The notes under the pieces are model-generated. The model saw nothing but the letters and a program-made list of their open reading frames with translations, was not told the DNA's origin and searched no databases. The translations under genes were made by a program, and so were the position numbers. From assembly GCF_019352895.1 (NCBI RefSeq), contig NZ_JAAAFX010000004.1, forward strand, positions 584,214-648,213: DNA of 64,000 nt, read 5' to 3'. The stretch is from Variovorax boronicumulans (GTDB taxonomy: Bacteria; Pseudomonadota; Gammaproteobacteria; Burkholderiales; Burkholderiaceae_C). Below are positions 17,167 to 25,352 of this stretch, piece after piece; within the stretch, counting starts at the first letter, position 1; every line of letters starts with the position of its first letter.

Positions 17167-18108
17167 ATGACCTACGACTCCACCCTGCCCTACCCGCGCG
17201 ACCTGGTCGGCTACGGCCGCAACCCGCCGCATGCGCGCTGGCCCGGCGGCGCCCGCATCGCGGTGCAGTTCGTCCTCAACTACGAGGAAGGCGGCGAGAA
17301 CGCCACGCTGCACGGCGACGCGGGCTCCGAACAGTTCCTGTCCGAGATGTTCAATCCGGCCAGCTACCCGGACCGCCACATCAGCATGGAAGGCATCTAC
17401 GAGTACGGCTCGCGGGCTGGCGTCTGGCGCATCCTGCGCGAGTTCGAGAAGCGCGGCCTGCCGCTGACGGTGTTCGGCGTGGGCATGGCACTGCAGCGCT
17501 ACCCCGAACTCACGGCCGCCTTCCAGGAACTGGGTCACGAGATCGCCTGCCACGGCTGGCGCTGGATCCACTACCAGAACCTCGACGAAGCCACCGAGCG
17601 CGAACACATGCGCCTGGGCATGGAAGCCATCGAGCAGCTCACCGGCGAACGCGCGCTGGGCTGGTACACCGGCCGCGACAGCCCGCGCACGCGCCGGCTG
17701 GTGGCCGACTACGGCGGCTTCGAATACGACAGCGACTACTACGGCGACGACCTGCCCTTCTGGATGAAGGTGCAGAAGACCGACGGCAGCACGGTGCCGC
17801 AGCTCATCGTGCCCTACACGCTGGACGTCAACGACATGCGCTTCGCGCTGCCGCAGGGCTACTCGCACGCCGACCCCTTCTTCCAGTACATGAAGGACAC
17901 CTTCGACGCGCTCTATGCCGAAGGCGACCCGAACGGCGACGACAGTCCGAAGATGATGAGCATCGGCATGCATTGCCGGCTGCTCGGCCGGCCGGGCCGC
18001 ATCACCGCGCTGCAGCGCTTCCTCGACCACATCGCGCAGCACGACAAGGTCTGGGTCTGCCGCCGCGTCGACATCGCGCGCCACTGGAAGCAGGTCCACC
18101 CGGTATGA
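17167..18108 (+). CDS. puuE: allantoinase PuuE (polysaccharide-deacetylase fold)
   Basis: A 313-residue metal-independent-type allantoinase that hydrolyses allantoin to allantoate. The family signature runs from YPRDLVGYGRNPPHARWPGGARIAVQ through the NYEEGGE segment, MEGIYEYGSRAGVWR, and HEIACHGWRWIHYQ. The NodB-like core is present with GWYTGRDSPRTR. The ATG at 17167 follows a repeat-rich spacer; an upstream in-frame GTG at 17125 lies in the repeat and is rejected. Next gene in the operon is the uraD-allC fusion, after a second repeat-bearing spacer. Confidence 0.94.
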   Translation: MTYDSTLPYPRDLVGYGRNPPHARWPGGARIAVQFVLNYEEGGENATLHGDAGSEQFLSEMFNPASYPDRHISMEGIYEYGSRAGVWRILREFEKRGLPLTVFGVGMALQRYPELTAAFQELGHEIACHGWRWIHYQNLDEATEREHMRLGMEAIEQLTGERALGWYTGRDSPRTRRLVADYGGFEYDSDYYGDDLPFWMKVQKTDGSTVPQLIVPYTLDVNDMRFALPQGYSHADPFFQYMKDTFDALYAEGDPNGDDSPKMMSIGMHCRLLGRPGRITALQRFLDHIAQHDKVWVCRRVDIARHWKQVHPV

Positions 18109-18140
18109 CGCTGGCCACGGTCGGTCGCAACGGTCTCCAC

Positions 18141-18245
18141 CCCTTCCCCCGCCGGGGGAAGACCGGGATGGGGGCAGGCACCCGGGCTGCCGTTGCACCC
18201 AGCGCCGCGTGCCCCCACCCCTGCCCTCCCCCCACAGGGGAGGGA
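18141..18245. repeat. dispersed intergenic repeat, copy A (puuE/uraD-allC spacer)
   Basis: Two GC-rich hairpins, TTCCCCCGCCGGGGGAA and CTCCCCCCACAGGGGAG, are separated by about 65 bp and joined by a GTGCCCCCACCCCTGCCC block. The same arrangement recurs at 54247-54340. It lies between two genes of one operon. Confidence 0.65.
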
Positions 18246-18262
18246 ACCAGACAAGGAACGAT

Positions 18263-20050
18263 ATGAGCCAGACGAATCTGACCGTTGCCCAACTCAACGC
18301 CGCTGCGCCGGCCGAGGCCGTCGCGCTGCTCGACGGCGTCTACGAGCACTCGCCCTGGATCGCCGAGCGCGCGCTCGCCGCGCGGCCTTTCCGTTCGCTC
18401 GCGCATCTCAAGCATGCGCTGGCGCAGGTCGTGAACACCGCCTCGGCCGACGAACAGATCGGCCTGATCGCGGCCCACCCCGAACTCGCGGGCAAGGCCA
18501 TGGTCAGCCAGACGCTGACGGCCGAATCGACCAACGAGCAGCGCAAGGCCGGCCTGACCGACTGCACGCCCGAGGAGTTCGCGACCATCCAGCAGCTCAA
18601 CGCCGACTACAACGCGAAGTTCGGCTTCCCCTTCATCCTGGCGGTGCGCGGCCCGCGCGGCGCGGGGCTGCCCAAGCGCGAGATCATCGAGACCTTCGCG
18701 CGCCGGCTGCACCACCATCCGGCCTTCGAGCGCGGCGAGGCGCTGCGCAACATCCACCGGATCGCCGAGATCCGGCTCGACGACAAGTTCGCCGTCGACC
18801 TCACGCTGGGCAACGACGTCTGGGACTGGCAGGAACAGCTGTCGGTGCACACCGATCCCGGCTACGCCGAGAAGGGCCAGCTCACCGTCACCTACCTGAC
18901 CGACGCGCACCGCGCCTGCGCCGCCCAGATCTCGGCCTTGATGCTCGCCACGGGTTTCGACTCGGTGCACATCGACGCGGTCGGCAATGTGGTGGGGCGC
19001 TATGAAGGCGCCACGCCCGACGCCAAGACGCTGCTCACCGGCTCGCACTACGACACCGTGCGCAACGGCGGCAAGTACGACGGCCGGCTGGGCATCTTCG
19101 TGCCCATCGCCTGCGTGCGCGAACTCAAGCGCCAGAGCCGGCGCCTGCCCTTCGCCTTCGAGGTGGTGGGCTTCGCCGAGGAGGAAGGCCAGCGCTACAA
19201 GGCGACCTTCCTGGGCTCGGGCGCGCTCATCGGCCACTTCGACGCGCGCTGGCTCGTGCAGAAGGACGCCGACGGCATCACCATGCGCGAGGCCATGCAG
19301 CACGCAGGCCTCAAGGAAGAGGACATCCCGAAGATCCAGCGCGATCCGGCGCGCTACCTGGGCTTCGTTGAGGTGCACATCGAGCAGGGCCCGGTGCTGA
19401 CCGAGCTCGACCTGCCGCTGGGCATCGTGACTTCGATCAACGGCAGCGTGCGCTACGTGGGCGAAGTCATCGGCATGGCCAGCCACGCCGGCACCACACC
19501 TATGGACCGCCGCCGCGACGCCGCCGCCGCGGTGGCCGAGCTGATCCTCTACACCGAACGGCGCGCCGCGCAGGATGGCGACTCGGTCGGCACCGTGGGC
19601 ATGCTCGAAGTGCCCAGCGGTTCGATCAACGTGGTGCCGGGCCGCTGCAAGTTCAGCCTGGACCTGCGCGCCCCCCACAACACGCAGCGCGACGCGCTGG
19701 CCACCGACGTGGTGGCCGAGCTCCAGGCCATCTGCGAGCGCCGCGGCGTGCGCTTCGAGCTCGAGGAAACCATGCGCGCCGCCGCCGCGCCCAGCGCGCC
19801 CGCCTGGCAGCAGCGCTGGGAGACAGCGGTCGATGCCCTGGGCATCCCGCTGTTCCGCATGCCCAGCGGCGCCGGCCACGATGCGATGAAGCTGCACGAG
19901 GTCATGCCCCAGGCCATGCTCTTCGTGCGCGGCATCAACTCGGGCATCAGCCACAACCCGCTCGAATCGAGCACCAACGACGACATCCAGCTGGCTGTCC
20001 AGGCCTTCCAGCTCCTGCTCGAAGGCCTGGCTGCTGACCCCGCCCCCTGA
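18263..20050 (+). CDS. OHCU decarboxylase - allantoate amidohydrolase fusion
   Basis: A 595-residue bifunctional protein. Residues 1 to about 175 are OHCU decarboxylase (UraD), with AAHPELAGK, STNEQRKAGL and LNADYNAKFGFPFI; it makes S-allantoin. From about residue 183 the protein is an M20 allantoate amidohydrolase (AllC/HyuC type), with metal ligands in TGSHYDT, GGKYDGRLG, FAEEEGQRY, EVHIEQGP and SHNPLE; it releases ammonia and CO2 from allantoate. The two steps are not consecutive: allantoinase (PuuE, upstream) acts between them. The ATG at 18263 follows AAGGAACG. Such fusions are annotated in related bacteria. Confidence 0.93.
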   Translation: MSQTNLTVAQLNAAAPAEAVALLDGVYEHSPWIAERALAARPFRSLAHLKHALAQVVNTASADEQIGLIAAHPELAGKAMVSQTLTAESTNEQRKAGLTDCTPEEFATIQQLNADYNAKFGFPFILAVRGPRGAGLPKREIIETFARRLHHHPAFERGEALRNIHRIAEIRLDDKFAVDLTLGNDVWDWQEQLSVHTDPGYAEKGQLTVTYLTDAHRACAAQISALMLATGFDSVHIDAVGNVVGRYEGATPDAKTLLTGSHYDTVRNGGKYDGRLGIFVPIACVRELKRQSRRLPFAFEVVGFAEEEGQRYKATFLGSGALIGHFDARWLVQKDADGITMREAMQHAGLKEEDIPKIQRDPARYLGFVEVHIEQGPVLTELDLPLGIVTSINGSVRYVGEVIGMASHAGTTPMDRRRDAAAAVAELILYTERRAAQDGDSVGTVGMLEVPSGSINVVPGRCKFSLDLRAPHNTQRDALATDVVAELQAICERRGVRFELEETMRAAAAPSAPAWQQRWETAVDALGIPLFRMPSGAGHDAMKLHEVMPQAMLFVRGINSGISHNPLESSTNDDIQLAVQAFQLLLEGLAADPAP

Positions 20051-20067
20051 TTCGGAGAAGACACGAC

Positions 20068-21294
20068 ATGACCGACTACGCCAAGCTCGACGCCTGGATC
20101 GACGCCCACTTCGACGAGGAAGTGAAGTTCCTGCAGCAACTGGTGCAGGTACCCACCGACACGCCGCCCGGCAACAACGCGCCGCACGCCGAGCGCACGG
20201 CCGAGCTGCTGAAGGACTTCGGCTTCGAGGCCGAGAAGCACGCCGTGCCCGCGCAGGAAGTGCAGGACTACGGGCTCGAATCGATCACCAACCTGATCGT
20301 GCGCCGCCCCTACGGCAGCGGCGGCCGCACCGTGGCGCTCAATGCGCACGGCGACGTCGTGCCCCCGGGCGACGGCTGGACGCACGACCCCTACGGCGGC
20401 GAGATCGTCGACGGCAGCCTCTACGGCCGCGCCACCGCGGTCAGCAAGAGCGACTTCGCCAGCTTCACCTTCGCGCTGCGCGCGCTCGAGGCCGTGGCCA
20501 GGCCGACGAAGGGCGCGGTCGAGCTGCACTTCACCTACGACGAGGAATTCGGCGGCATCCTCGGCCCGGGCTGGCTGCTCGAGAAGGGCCTGACGAAGCC
20601 CGACCTGATGATCGCGGCCGGCTTCAGCTACGAAGTGGTCACGGCCCACAACGGCTGCCTGCAGATGGAAGTCACGGTGCACGGCAAGATGGCCCACGCG
20701 GCCATCCCCACCACCGGCGTCGACGCGCTGCAGGGCGCGGTCAAGATCCTCAACGCGCTCTATGCGCAGAACATGCTCTACCAGCAGGTCACGTCGAAGG
20801 TCGAGGGCATCACGCACCCCTACCTCAACGTGGGCCGCATCGAAGGCGGCACCAACACCAACGTGGTGCCCGGCAAGGTGGTGTTCAAGCTCGACCGCCG
20901 CATGATCCCCGAGGAGAACCCGGTCGAGGTCGAGGCCGCCATCCGCCAGGTGATCGCCGATGCGGCCGCCGAGAGCGCGGGCATCACGGTCGAGATCAAG
21001 CGCCTGCTGCTGGCCAACTCGATGAAGCCGCTGGCCGGCAACAAGCCGCTGGTCGACGCGATCCAGAAGCACGGCCAGGACGTGTTCGGCGAACCCATCA
21101 AGGCCATGGGCACGCCGCTCTACACCGACGTGCGCCTGTACGGCGAAGCCGGCATCCCGGGCGTGATCTACGGCGCCGGCCCGCGCACCGTGCTCGAGTC
21201 GCATGCCAAGCGCAGCGACGAGCGCGTGGTGCTCGAAGACCTGCGCCGCGCGACCAAGGTCATCGCGCGCACGCTGGCCGACCTGCTGGCCTGA
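20068..21294 (+). CDS. M20-family protein with altered metal site, purine-operon associated
   Basis: A 408-residue protein of the ArgE/DapE/carboxypeptidase G2 family. Conserved parts are LNAHGDVVPPG (His94, Asp96), TYDEEFGG (Glu159, Glu160) and the late His379 in SHAKRSDE. At the segment that normally reads GxxxADxK, this protein has RATAVSKSD: the metal-bridging Asp is Val125. The GEP segment carrying another ligand reads GFS. It lies 17 bp after uraD-allC, so it belongs to the ureide operon. A role on ureidoglycine or ureidoglycolate would fill the gap in this pathway, but nothing in the sequence proves it. Confidence 0.85.
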   Translation: MTDYAKLDAWIDAHFDEEVKFLQQLVQVPTDTPPGNNAPHAERTAELLKDFGFEAEKHAVPAQEVQDYGLESITNLIVRRPYGSGGRTVALNAHGDVVPPGDGWTHDPYGGEIVDGSLYGRATAVSKSDFASFTFALRALEAVARPTKGAVELHFTYDEEFGGILGPGWLLEKGLTKPDLMIAAGFSYEVVTAHNGCLQMEVTVHGKMAHAAIPTTGVDALQGAVKILNALYAQNMLYQQVTSKVEGITHPYLNVGRIEGGTNTNVVPGKVVFKLDRRMIPEENPVEVEAAIRQVIADAAAESAGITVEIKRLLLANSMKPLAGNKPLVDAIQKHGQDVFGEPIKAMGTPLYTDVRLYGEAGIPGVIYGAGPRTVLESHAKRSDERVVLEDLRRATKVIARTLADLLA

Positions 21295-21352
21295 GGGCAT
21301 GCGGGAGCGTTGAAGACCGCCCGGGTCGACGACGACTGCACCGGACCTCGCT

Positions 21353-22324
21353 TCATCGCCGCCGGGGCTTCCTGCGCCCCTTGGCTTCCGCCGCCGCCAG
21401 TTCCCGCGCGTCCAGCACGTAAGCGGACGACTGGGCCAGCCGCTCCACGCTCAGGTCGACGAAGGCGCGCACGCGCGAGGGCAGCGCCGTGCGGCTGCCG
21501 TAGTAGACGTGGACGCTCAGGTGGTCGGCGGCGTGCGCCGTGAGCAGCGGCACCAGCCGTCCCGCGCGAATCAGCGGCGCCGCCGACAGGCCCGACAACA
21601 ATCCGATCACGTGGCCCGCGAGCACCGCCTCGGTCTCGAACTGGGCATCGTTCGTCGACAGCGCGGGCGGCAGGTCGTGGGAGATCACTTCGCCGCCCAC
21701 CTTGAGCAGCCAGGGGAGCACGCGACCGGTGCCGGGTTGCCGGAACACGCTGCAGCGGTGCGAGGCCAGTTGCTCGATCGAATCCGGCGCGCCGTGCGCC
21801 GCGATGTAGGCCGGCGCCGCGCACACGATCAACTGCATCGCGAACAGACGGCGGGCGGCCAGGCCGTCTTCGGGTGGCGAGCCGATGCGAAAGCCGACAT
21901 CGGCGCGATCCTGCACCCAGTTGCCGATGCGGTCGTCGAGCTTCACGTCGGGCTGGACATCGGGATGGCGGCGACAGAACTCGTCGACCAGCGGCCACAG
22001 CACGGGCAGGAAGGAGTACTTCGGCGCGACGATGCGCAGCGGGCCGGCGATCTCGTCCTTCGCGGTGCGCGCACGGTCGAGCGCGCGCTCCAGTGCCGCC
22101 AGCGCGGGCTGCGTGGCTTCGAGCAACTGCTGTCCTTCGGACGTGAGCGCGATGCTGCGCGTCGTGCGATGCAGCAGGCGCACGCCCAGCCGCGCTTCCA
22201 GCGCCGCGAGCGCCTGGCTCGCGGCCTGCGGGCTGACGCCCTGGACGGCCGCGGCCCGCCGGATGCTGCCGAGCTCGACGGCCTTGGCCAAGGTCTCGAT
22301 GGCGCGAAAGTCGCTGATGGGCAC
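21353..22324 (-). CDS. LysR family transcriptional regulator
   Basis: A 323-residue LysR regulator of the CrgA-like group. The HTH covers about residues 4-60 ([24 protein letters not shown]), followed by the effector-binding domain and a basic tail ending RRKPRRR. The chosen start is a GTG at 22324 with GGGGAG upstream; an ATG at 22360 is the alternative. It is divergent from an SDR gene, and a CCAGT-N7-ACTGG repeat lies between them. It probably controls that SDR gene. Confidence 0.9.
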   Translation of the reverse strand: MPISDFRAIETLAKAVELGSIRRAAAVQGVSPQAASQALAALEARLGVRLLHRTTRSIALTSEGQQLLEATQPALAALERALDRARTAKDEIAGPLRIVAPKYSFLPVLWPLVDEFCRRHPDVQPDVKLDDRIGNWVQDRADVGFRIGSPPEDGLAARRLFAMQLIVCAAPAYIAAHGAPDSIEQLASHRCSVFRQPGTGRVLPWLLKVGGEVISHDLPPALSTNDAQFETEAVLAGHVIGLLSGLSAAPLIRAGRLVPLLTAHAADHLSVHVYYGSRTALPSRVRAFVDLSVERLAQSSAYVLDARELAAAEAKGRRKPRRR

Positions 22325-22360
22325 GTGCTGCTCCCCGGAAGTGTGGGTCGCCAGTATCAA

Positions 22361-22377
22361 CCAGTACTTGCCACTGG
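22361..22377. promoter_or_regulatory. candidate LysR operator, LysR/SDR divergent region
   Basis: Inverted repeat CCAGT-N7-ACTGG in the 131-bp region between the divergent LysR and SDR genes, with an extra CCAGTA half site directly to the left (22351). Size and location fit a LysR-type site. Confidence 0.45.
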
Positions 22378-22455
22378 ATCAAGACCCAGCCTTCTAGTGG
22401 ATTGACACCGGGCCACCTAGATTGGAGGCCCACATCACCACCACAGGAGAATCTC

Positions 22456-23202
22456 ATGCGCAGCAACATCGATGGCAAGGTCATCGTCATCACCGGCGCC
22501 AGCAGCGGCCTGGGCGAAGCGGCCGCGCGCCTCTTGAGCGCACGGGGCGCACGCCTCGTGCTCGGCGCGCGGCGCACCGATCGCCTGCAGCAACTGGCCG
22601 ACGAACTCGATCCCTCGGGGCAGCGCGCGATCGCCGTCGCCACCGACGTCACCGTACGCGAACAGGTCGCGCATCTGGTGGACACCGCCGTGCAGACCTT
22701 CGGGCGCATCGACGTGATGGTCAACAACGCGGGCCTCATGCCGCTCGCGCCGATCGAGCGGCTCGCGGTCGGCGACTGGGACCGCATGATCGACGTGAAC
22801 CTCAAGGGCGTGCTCTACGGCATCGCGGCGGCCCTGCCGCACATGCAGCGCCAGATGTCCGGCCAGTTCGTCAACGTGTCGTCGGTGGCCGGCCACAAGG
22901 TCATGCTGAACGGCGCCGTCTACAGCGCGACCAAGCATGCGGTGCGGGCGCTGTCCGAAGGCCTGCGGCAGGAGACCAAGGCCTGGAACATCCGCACCAC
23001 CATCGTGTCGCCGGGTGCGGTGGACACCGAGTTGCAGGGCAGCGTCACGGAGCCGGACATCGCACGCGGCATGCGCGACTTCTACCAGGCCGTGGCCATC
23101 CCGGCCGACGCCTTCGCGCGCGCCGTGGCCTTCGCCATCGAGCAGCCCGAGGACATGGATGTGAACGAGATCCTGTTCCGGCCGACCCGCCAGGTGCCCT
23201 GA
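22456..23202 (+). CDS. short-chain dehydrogenase/reductase
   Basis: A 248-residue classical SDR. The cofactor motif TGASSGLG is at about residues 13-20, the structural NNAG near 90, and the catalytic Ser-Tyr-Lys is seen as SSVAG and YSATK. An Arg-Arg pair after strand 2 (GARRTDRL) suggests NADP preference. AGGAGA precedes the ATG at 22456. It is divergent from a LysR gene that is probably its regulator. Substrate unknown. Confidence 0.9.
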   Translation: MRSNIDGKVIVITGASSGLGEAAARLLSARGARLVLGARRTDRLQQLADELDPSGQRAIAVATDVTVREQVAHLVDTAVQTFGRIDVMVNNAGLMPLAPIERLAVGDWDRMIDVNLKGVLYGIAAALPHMQRQMSGQFVNVSSVAGHKVMLNGAVYSATKHAVRALSEGLRQETKAWNIRTTIVSPGAVDTELQGSVTEPDIARGMRDFYQAVAIPADAFARAVAFAIEQPEDMDVNEILFRPTRQVP

Positions 23203-23385
23203 CAGGTCCAAAGACAGAGGCGCATTCCGCCAGCTCGCGCACCATTTTTTCGCCGGGCGCTGCGAGTGCGATCCGGCGCTGAGGTCTGCGACAGAATTCT
23301 GCCGAGGTGAGCGCAGGCCGGCGGTATCGGAGATGCAAGCCCATCGCGCCGGATCCAGATACTTCTCAGCCGGAAAGTGGGTGTT

Positions 23386-23904
23386 GTGATCTCAGTTCGA
23401 CCCGCAGGACCGAACGAATGGCGAACCTATCGCGATGTGCGCCTGCGCGCGCTGCTTGATTCGCCCGACGCTTTCGGCAGCACCTATGCAGCCGAAGCCG
23501 ACCGAACGGACGCCATGTGGGCCGGCCGGATTTCAGCAGCCACGTCCTCCGGTCAGGACCGCGTGCTTCTCGCGCGCCATCGCGAGGAGGTGTGCGGTCT
23601 CGTGTGGTGCAAGTTGTCGACCGACGCGCCGACGGTGGCGAATCTGTTCCAGATGTGGGTCGACCCGGCATCTCGCGGAATGGGGGCAGGCCGTGCCTTG
23701 CTTGAAGAGGCCATCGCTTGGGCGGAGGGCCTGGGCGCGCGTCGCGTCTGCCTGGGTGTCACTGTGGCAGAGACGCCAGCGATGCACTTGTATCTGGCAT
23801 GTGGCTTCCGCCCCAGCGGGAGAACGGAGCCTCTGCGTGAAGACTCGCGCCTCGCGGTGCAGCCGATGAGCCTGGCTGTGGGGTCCGACCGGATCAAGGC
23901 CTGA
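23386..23904 (+). CDS. GNAT family N-acetyltransferase
   Basis: A 172-residue GNAT enzyme. The acetyl-CoA-binding motif A is seen as MWVDPASRGMGAGRALLEEAI at about residues 90-110, followed by VAETPAMHLYLACGFRPSGR typical of the C-terminal part. It would transfer acetyl from acetyl-CoA to an amine; substrate unknown. Both candidate starts are GTG (23377 and 23386); the second has GGAAAG at better spacing. Codon use here is slightly less GC-biased than around it. Confidence 0.8.
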   Translation: MISVRPAGPNEWRTYRDVRLRALLDSPDAFGSTYAAEADRTDAMWAGRISAATSSGQDRVLLARHREEVCGLVWCKLSTDAPTVANLFQMWVDPASRGMGAGRALLEEAIAWAEGLGARRVCLGVTVAETPAMHLYLACGFRPSGRTEPLREDSRLAVQPMSLAVGSDRIKA

Positions 23905-23917
23905 GTGATGCAGCGAA

Positions 23918-23981
23918 CGCTTCGGCACCGGCCCGAAGCGCCGCGACGCAACAGGCACACCTGGGCGAATGCAGGTGTGCC
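23918..23981. terminator. two hairpins between convergent genes, possible terminator
   Basis: Stem CGCTTCGG/CCGAAGCG at 23918-23940 is followed by a perfect 10-bp stem GGCACACCTG/CAGGTGTGCC at 23954-23981. They lie between the convergent GNAT and racemase genes. No T-run follows, so intrinsic termination is uncertain. Confidence 0.35.
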
Positions 23982-24048
23982 CGGCAGGCCACAGTGCTTC
24001 ATGACGGATGTCCTGCAGCCAGGCGGCCTGGATCAGCGCTTGCCGTCT

Positions 24049-24762
24049 TCAAGTGGCATGGACGCGGCCCACAGCGCGATCCAGCGCCGCACGCGCCAGC
24101 AAGCGGGTCGAATCCAGTGTCGGCAGCACCGAGTTCGCGTCGTCGATGATCAGCGGGATCTCGGTGCAGCCCAGGACCACGGCATCGCAGCCCTGCCGGG
24201 TCTTGAAGTGTTCGATGGCGGCGCGAAACACCGCCACCGATTCGGGCCGGATCACGCCGTTGACCAGCTCGTCCATGATGATGCGGTTCATCTCGTCGCG
24301 GGCCGCATCGGGCGGACGCTCCGACTGAATGCCCCGCGCAGTCAGTTGCTGTTGATACACATCGCTTTGAACCAGCCAGCGCGTGCCGGTGACACCGACG
24401 CGCCGGAAGCCCCTTCGCTGCGCCTCGGCCGCGACCACGTCGGCAATGTGCAGCCAAGGGAGCGGCGAGCGCGCTGCGACACGCGAGAACGCGGCGTGGA
24501 TGGTGTTGTCGGGGCAGATCAGGAAATGGGCGCCCGCACGCGCCAGCTTTTCGGCCGATGCCAACATCAGGGCCGCCACGCCATCGAGGTCATGGCGATC
24601 GAGGCATTCGACGTACTCGGCCAGTGATGGCGTGTGCATGGAGACTTCCGGATGCGCGTGCGGGCCCAGTCGCAGGGCGCCCTCGGCGCAGATCGTGCGA
24701 TAGCACAGCGCCGCGCCCTCGGCCGAGCAGCCAACGATGCCGATGTGGGCGACAGGTCTCAT
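24049..24762 (-). CDS. aspartate/glutamate racemase family protein
   Basis: A 237-residue protein of the Asp/Glu/hydantoin racemase superfamily. Both catalytic Cys are present: LICPDNT near residue 78 and VLGCTEIPLI near 196. The N-terminal IGIVGCSAEGAALCYRTI matches the aspartate racemase subgroup. The ATG at 24762 has AAGGAA upstream. It stands alone: a convergent GNAT gene follows, and a 590-bp gene-free stretch precedes it. D-aspartate or another acidic D-amino acid is the likely substrate. Confidence 0.88.
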   Translation of the reverse strand: MRPVAHIGIVGCSAEGAALCYRTICAEGALRLGPHAHPEVSMHTPSLAEYVECLDRHDLDGVAALMLASAEKLARAGAHFLICPDNTIHAAFSRVAARSPLPWLHIADVVAAEAQRRGFRRVGVTGTRWLVQSDVYQQQLTARGIQSERPPDAARDEMNRIIMDELVNGVIRPESVAVFRAAIEHFKTRQGCDAVVLGCTEIPLIIDDANSVLPTLDSTRLLARAALDRAVGRVHAT

Positions 24763-25352
24763 GCGGTTCCTTCCATGGCGCGTGCCGAGCGCCAACGAAT
24801 GTGCGCACCCGCCGGCAATCGGGTGGGTCGTCGATGCGAAGGATCATCGGCTTTGTGCGCCATGCTGCACACGCGGCGAGCTGCGGTCAACCTTTCGAGG
24901 CTCTTCAAAAACCGTTCATCGCCCGCTCGACAGGCACAGCCAGCACGAACGCTTTCTCCGTGCCACAAGGGCCAGGCCGACCACCGTGCTTTGCCTGTCT
25001 TGCAGCGCGCCATCCCGTGGCGGCCAGCGTCGCGACACCGCCGATGAAGGGGTGAATCCGCCTTCGACACCCGCCCTCGAGACGCGGCTTCTCGCACCTT
25101 ATCGGCCCGCGCGGTCGACCTGGTGGTCTCCGCGGCTGCTGTCACGGACGGGACTTTCATGGCTTGTCGCAGACTTCGACGGCAGCGAACACGCCCCCCT
25201 GCGCGAGGCCCGTTTCGCTCGGGACTTCTACGTTCGCACGCCTCTCGATCGCTCGCCAGACCCCATCGAAACCACTATTGCGCACATCTTTGTATACAGT
25301 TAATGTGGACTGACCATCGACCGATCTGTCGTTTTCAGCAGGAGTTTTCGCC
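24763..25352. other. 590-bp gene-free stretch upstream of the purine permease
   Basis: No open frame in it shows protein-like composition or a recognisable family. Base composition is less GC-rich near its right end, where the putative GntR operator (25291-25298) and the permease promoter and leader lie. The left end should hold the racemase promoter. Confidence 0.5.
25289..25300. promoter_or_regulatory. putative GntR operator upstream of NCS2 permease
   Basis: TGTATACA at 25291-25298, 55 bp ahead of the permease ATG. It is the third copy of the palindrome found at puuD/VOC and uraH/gntR. A TGTGGAC segment follows at 25304, echoing the TGTGGAC flank of the puuD site on the other side. Confidence 0.6.

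Noticed and set aside
24759-25160. A 133-codon minus-strand frame in the gap before the purine permease
   Set aside because: Arg/Ala/Ser-rich without recognisable fold, and no ribosome site.
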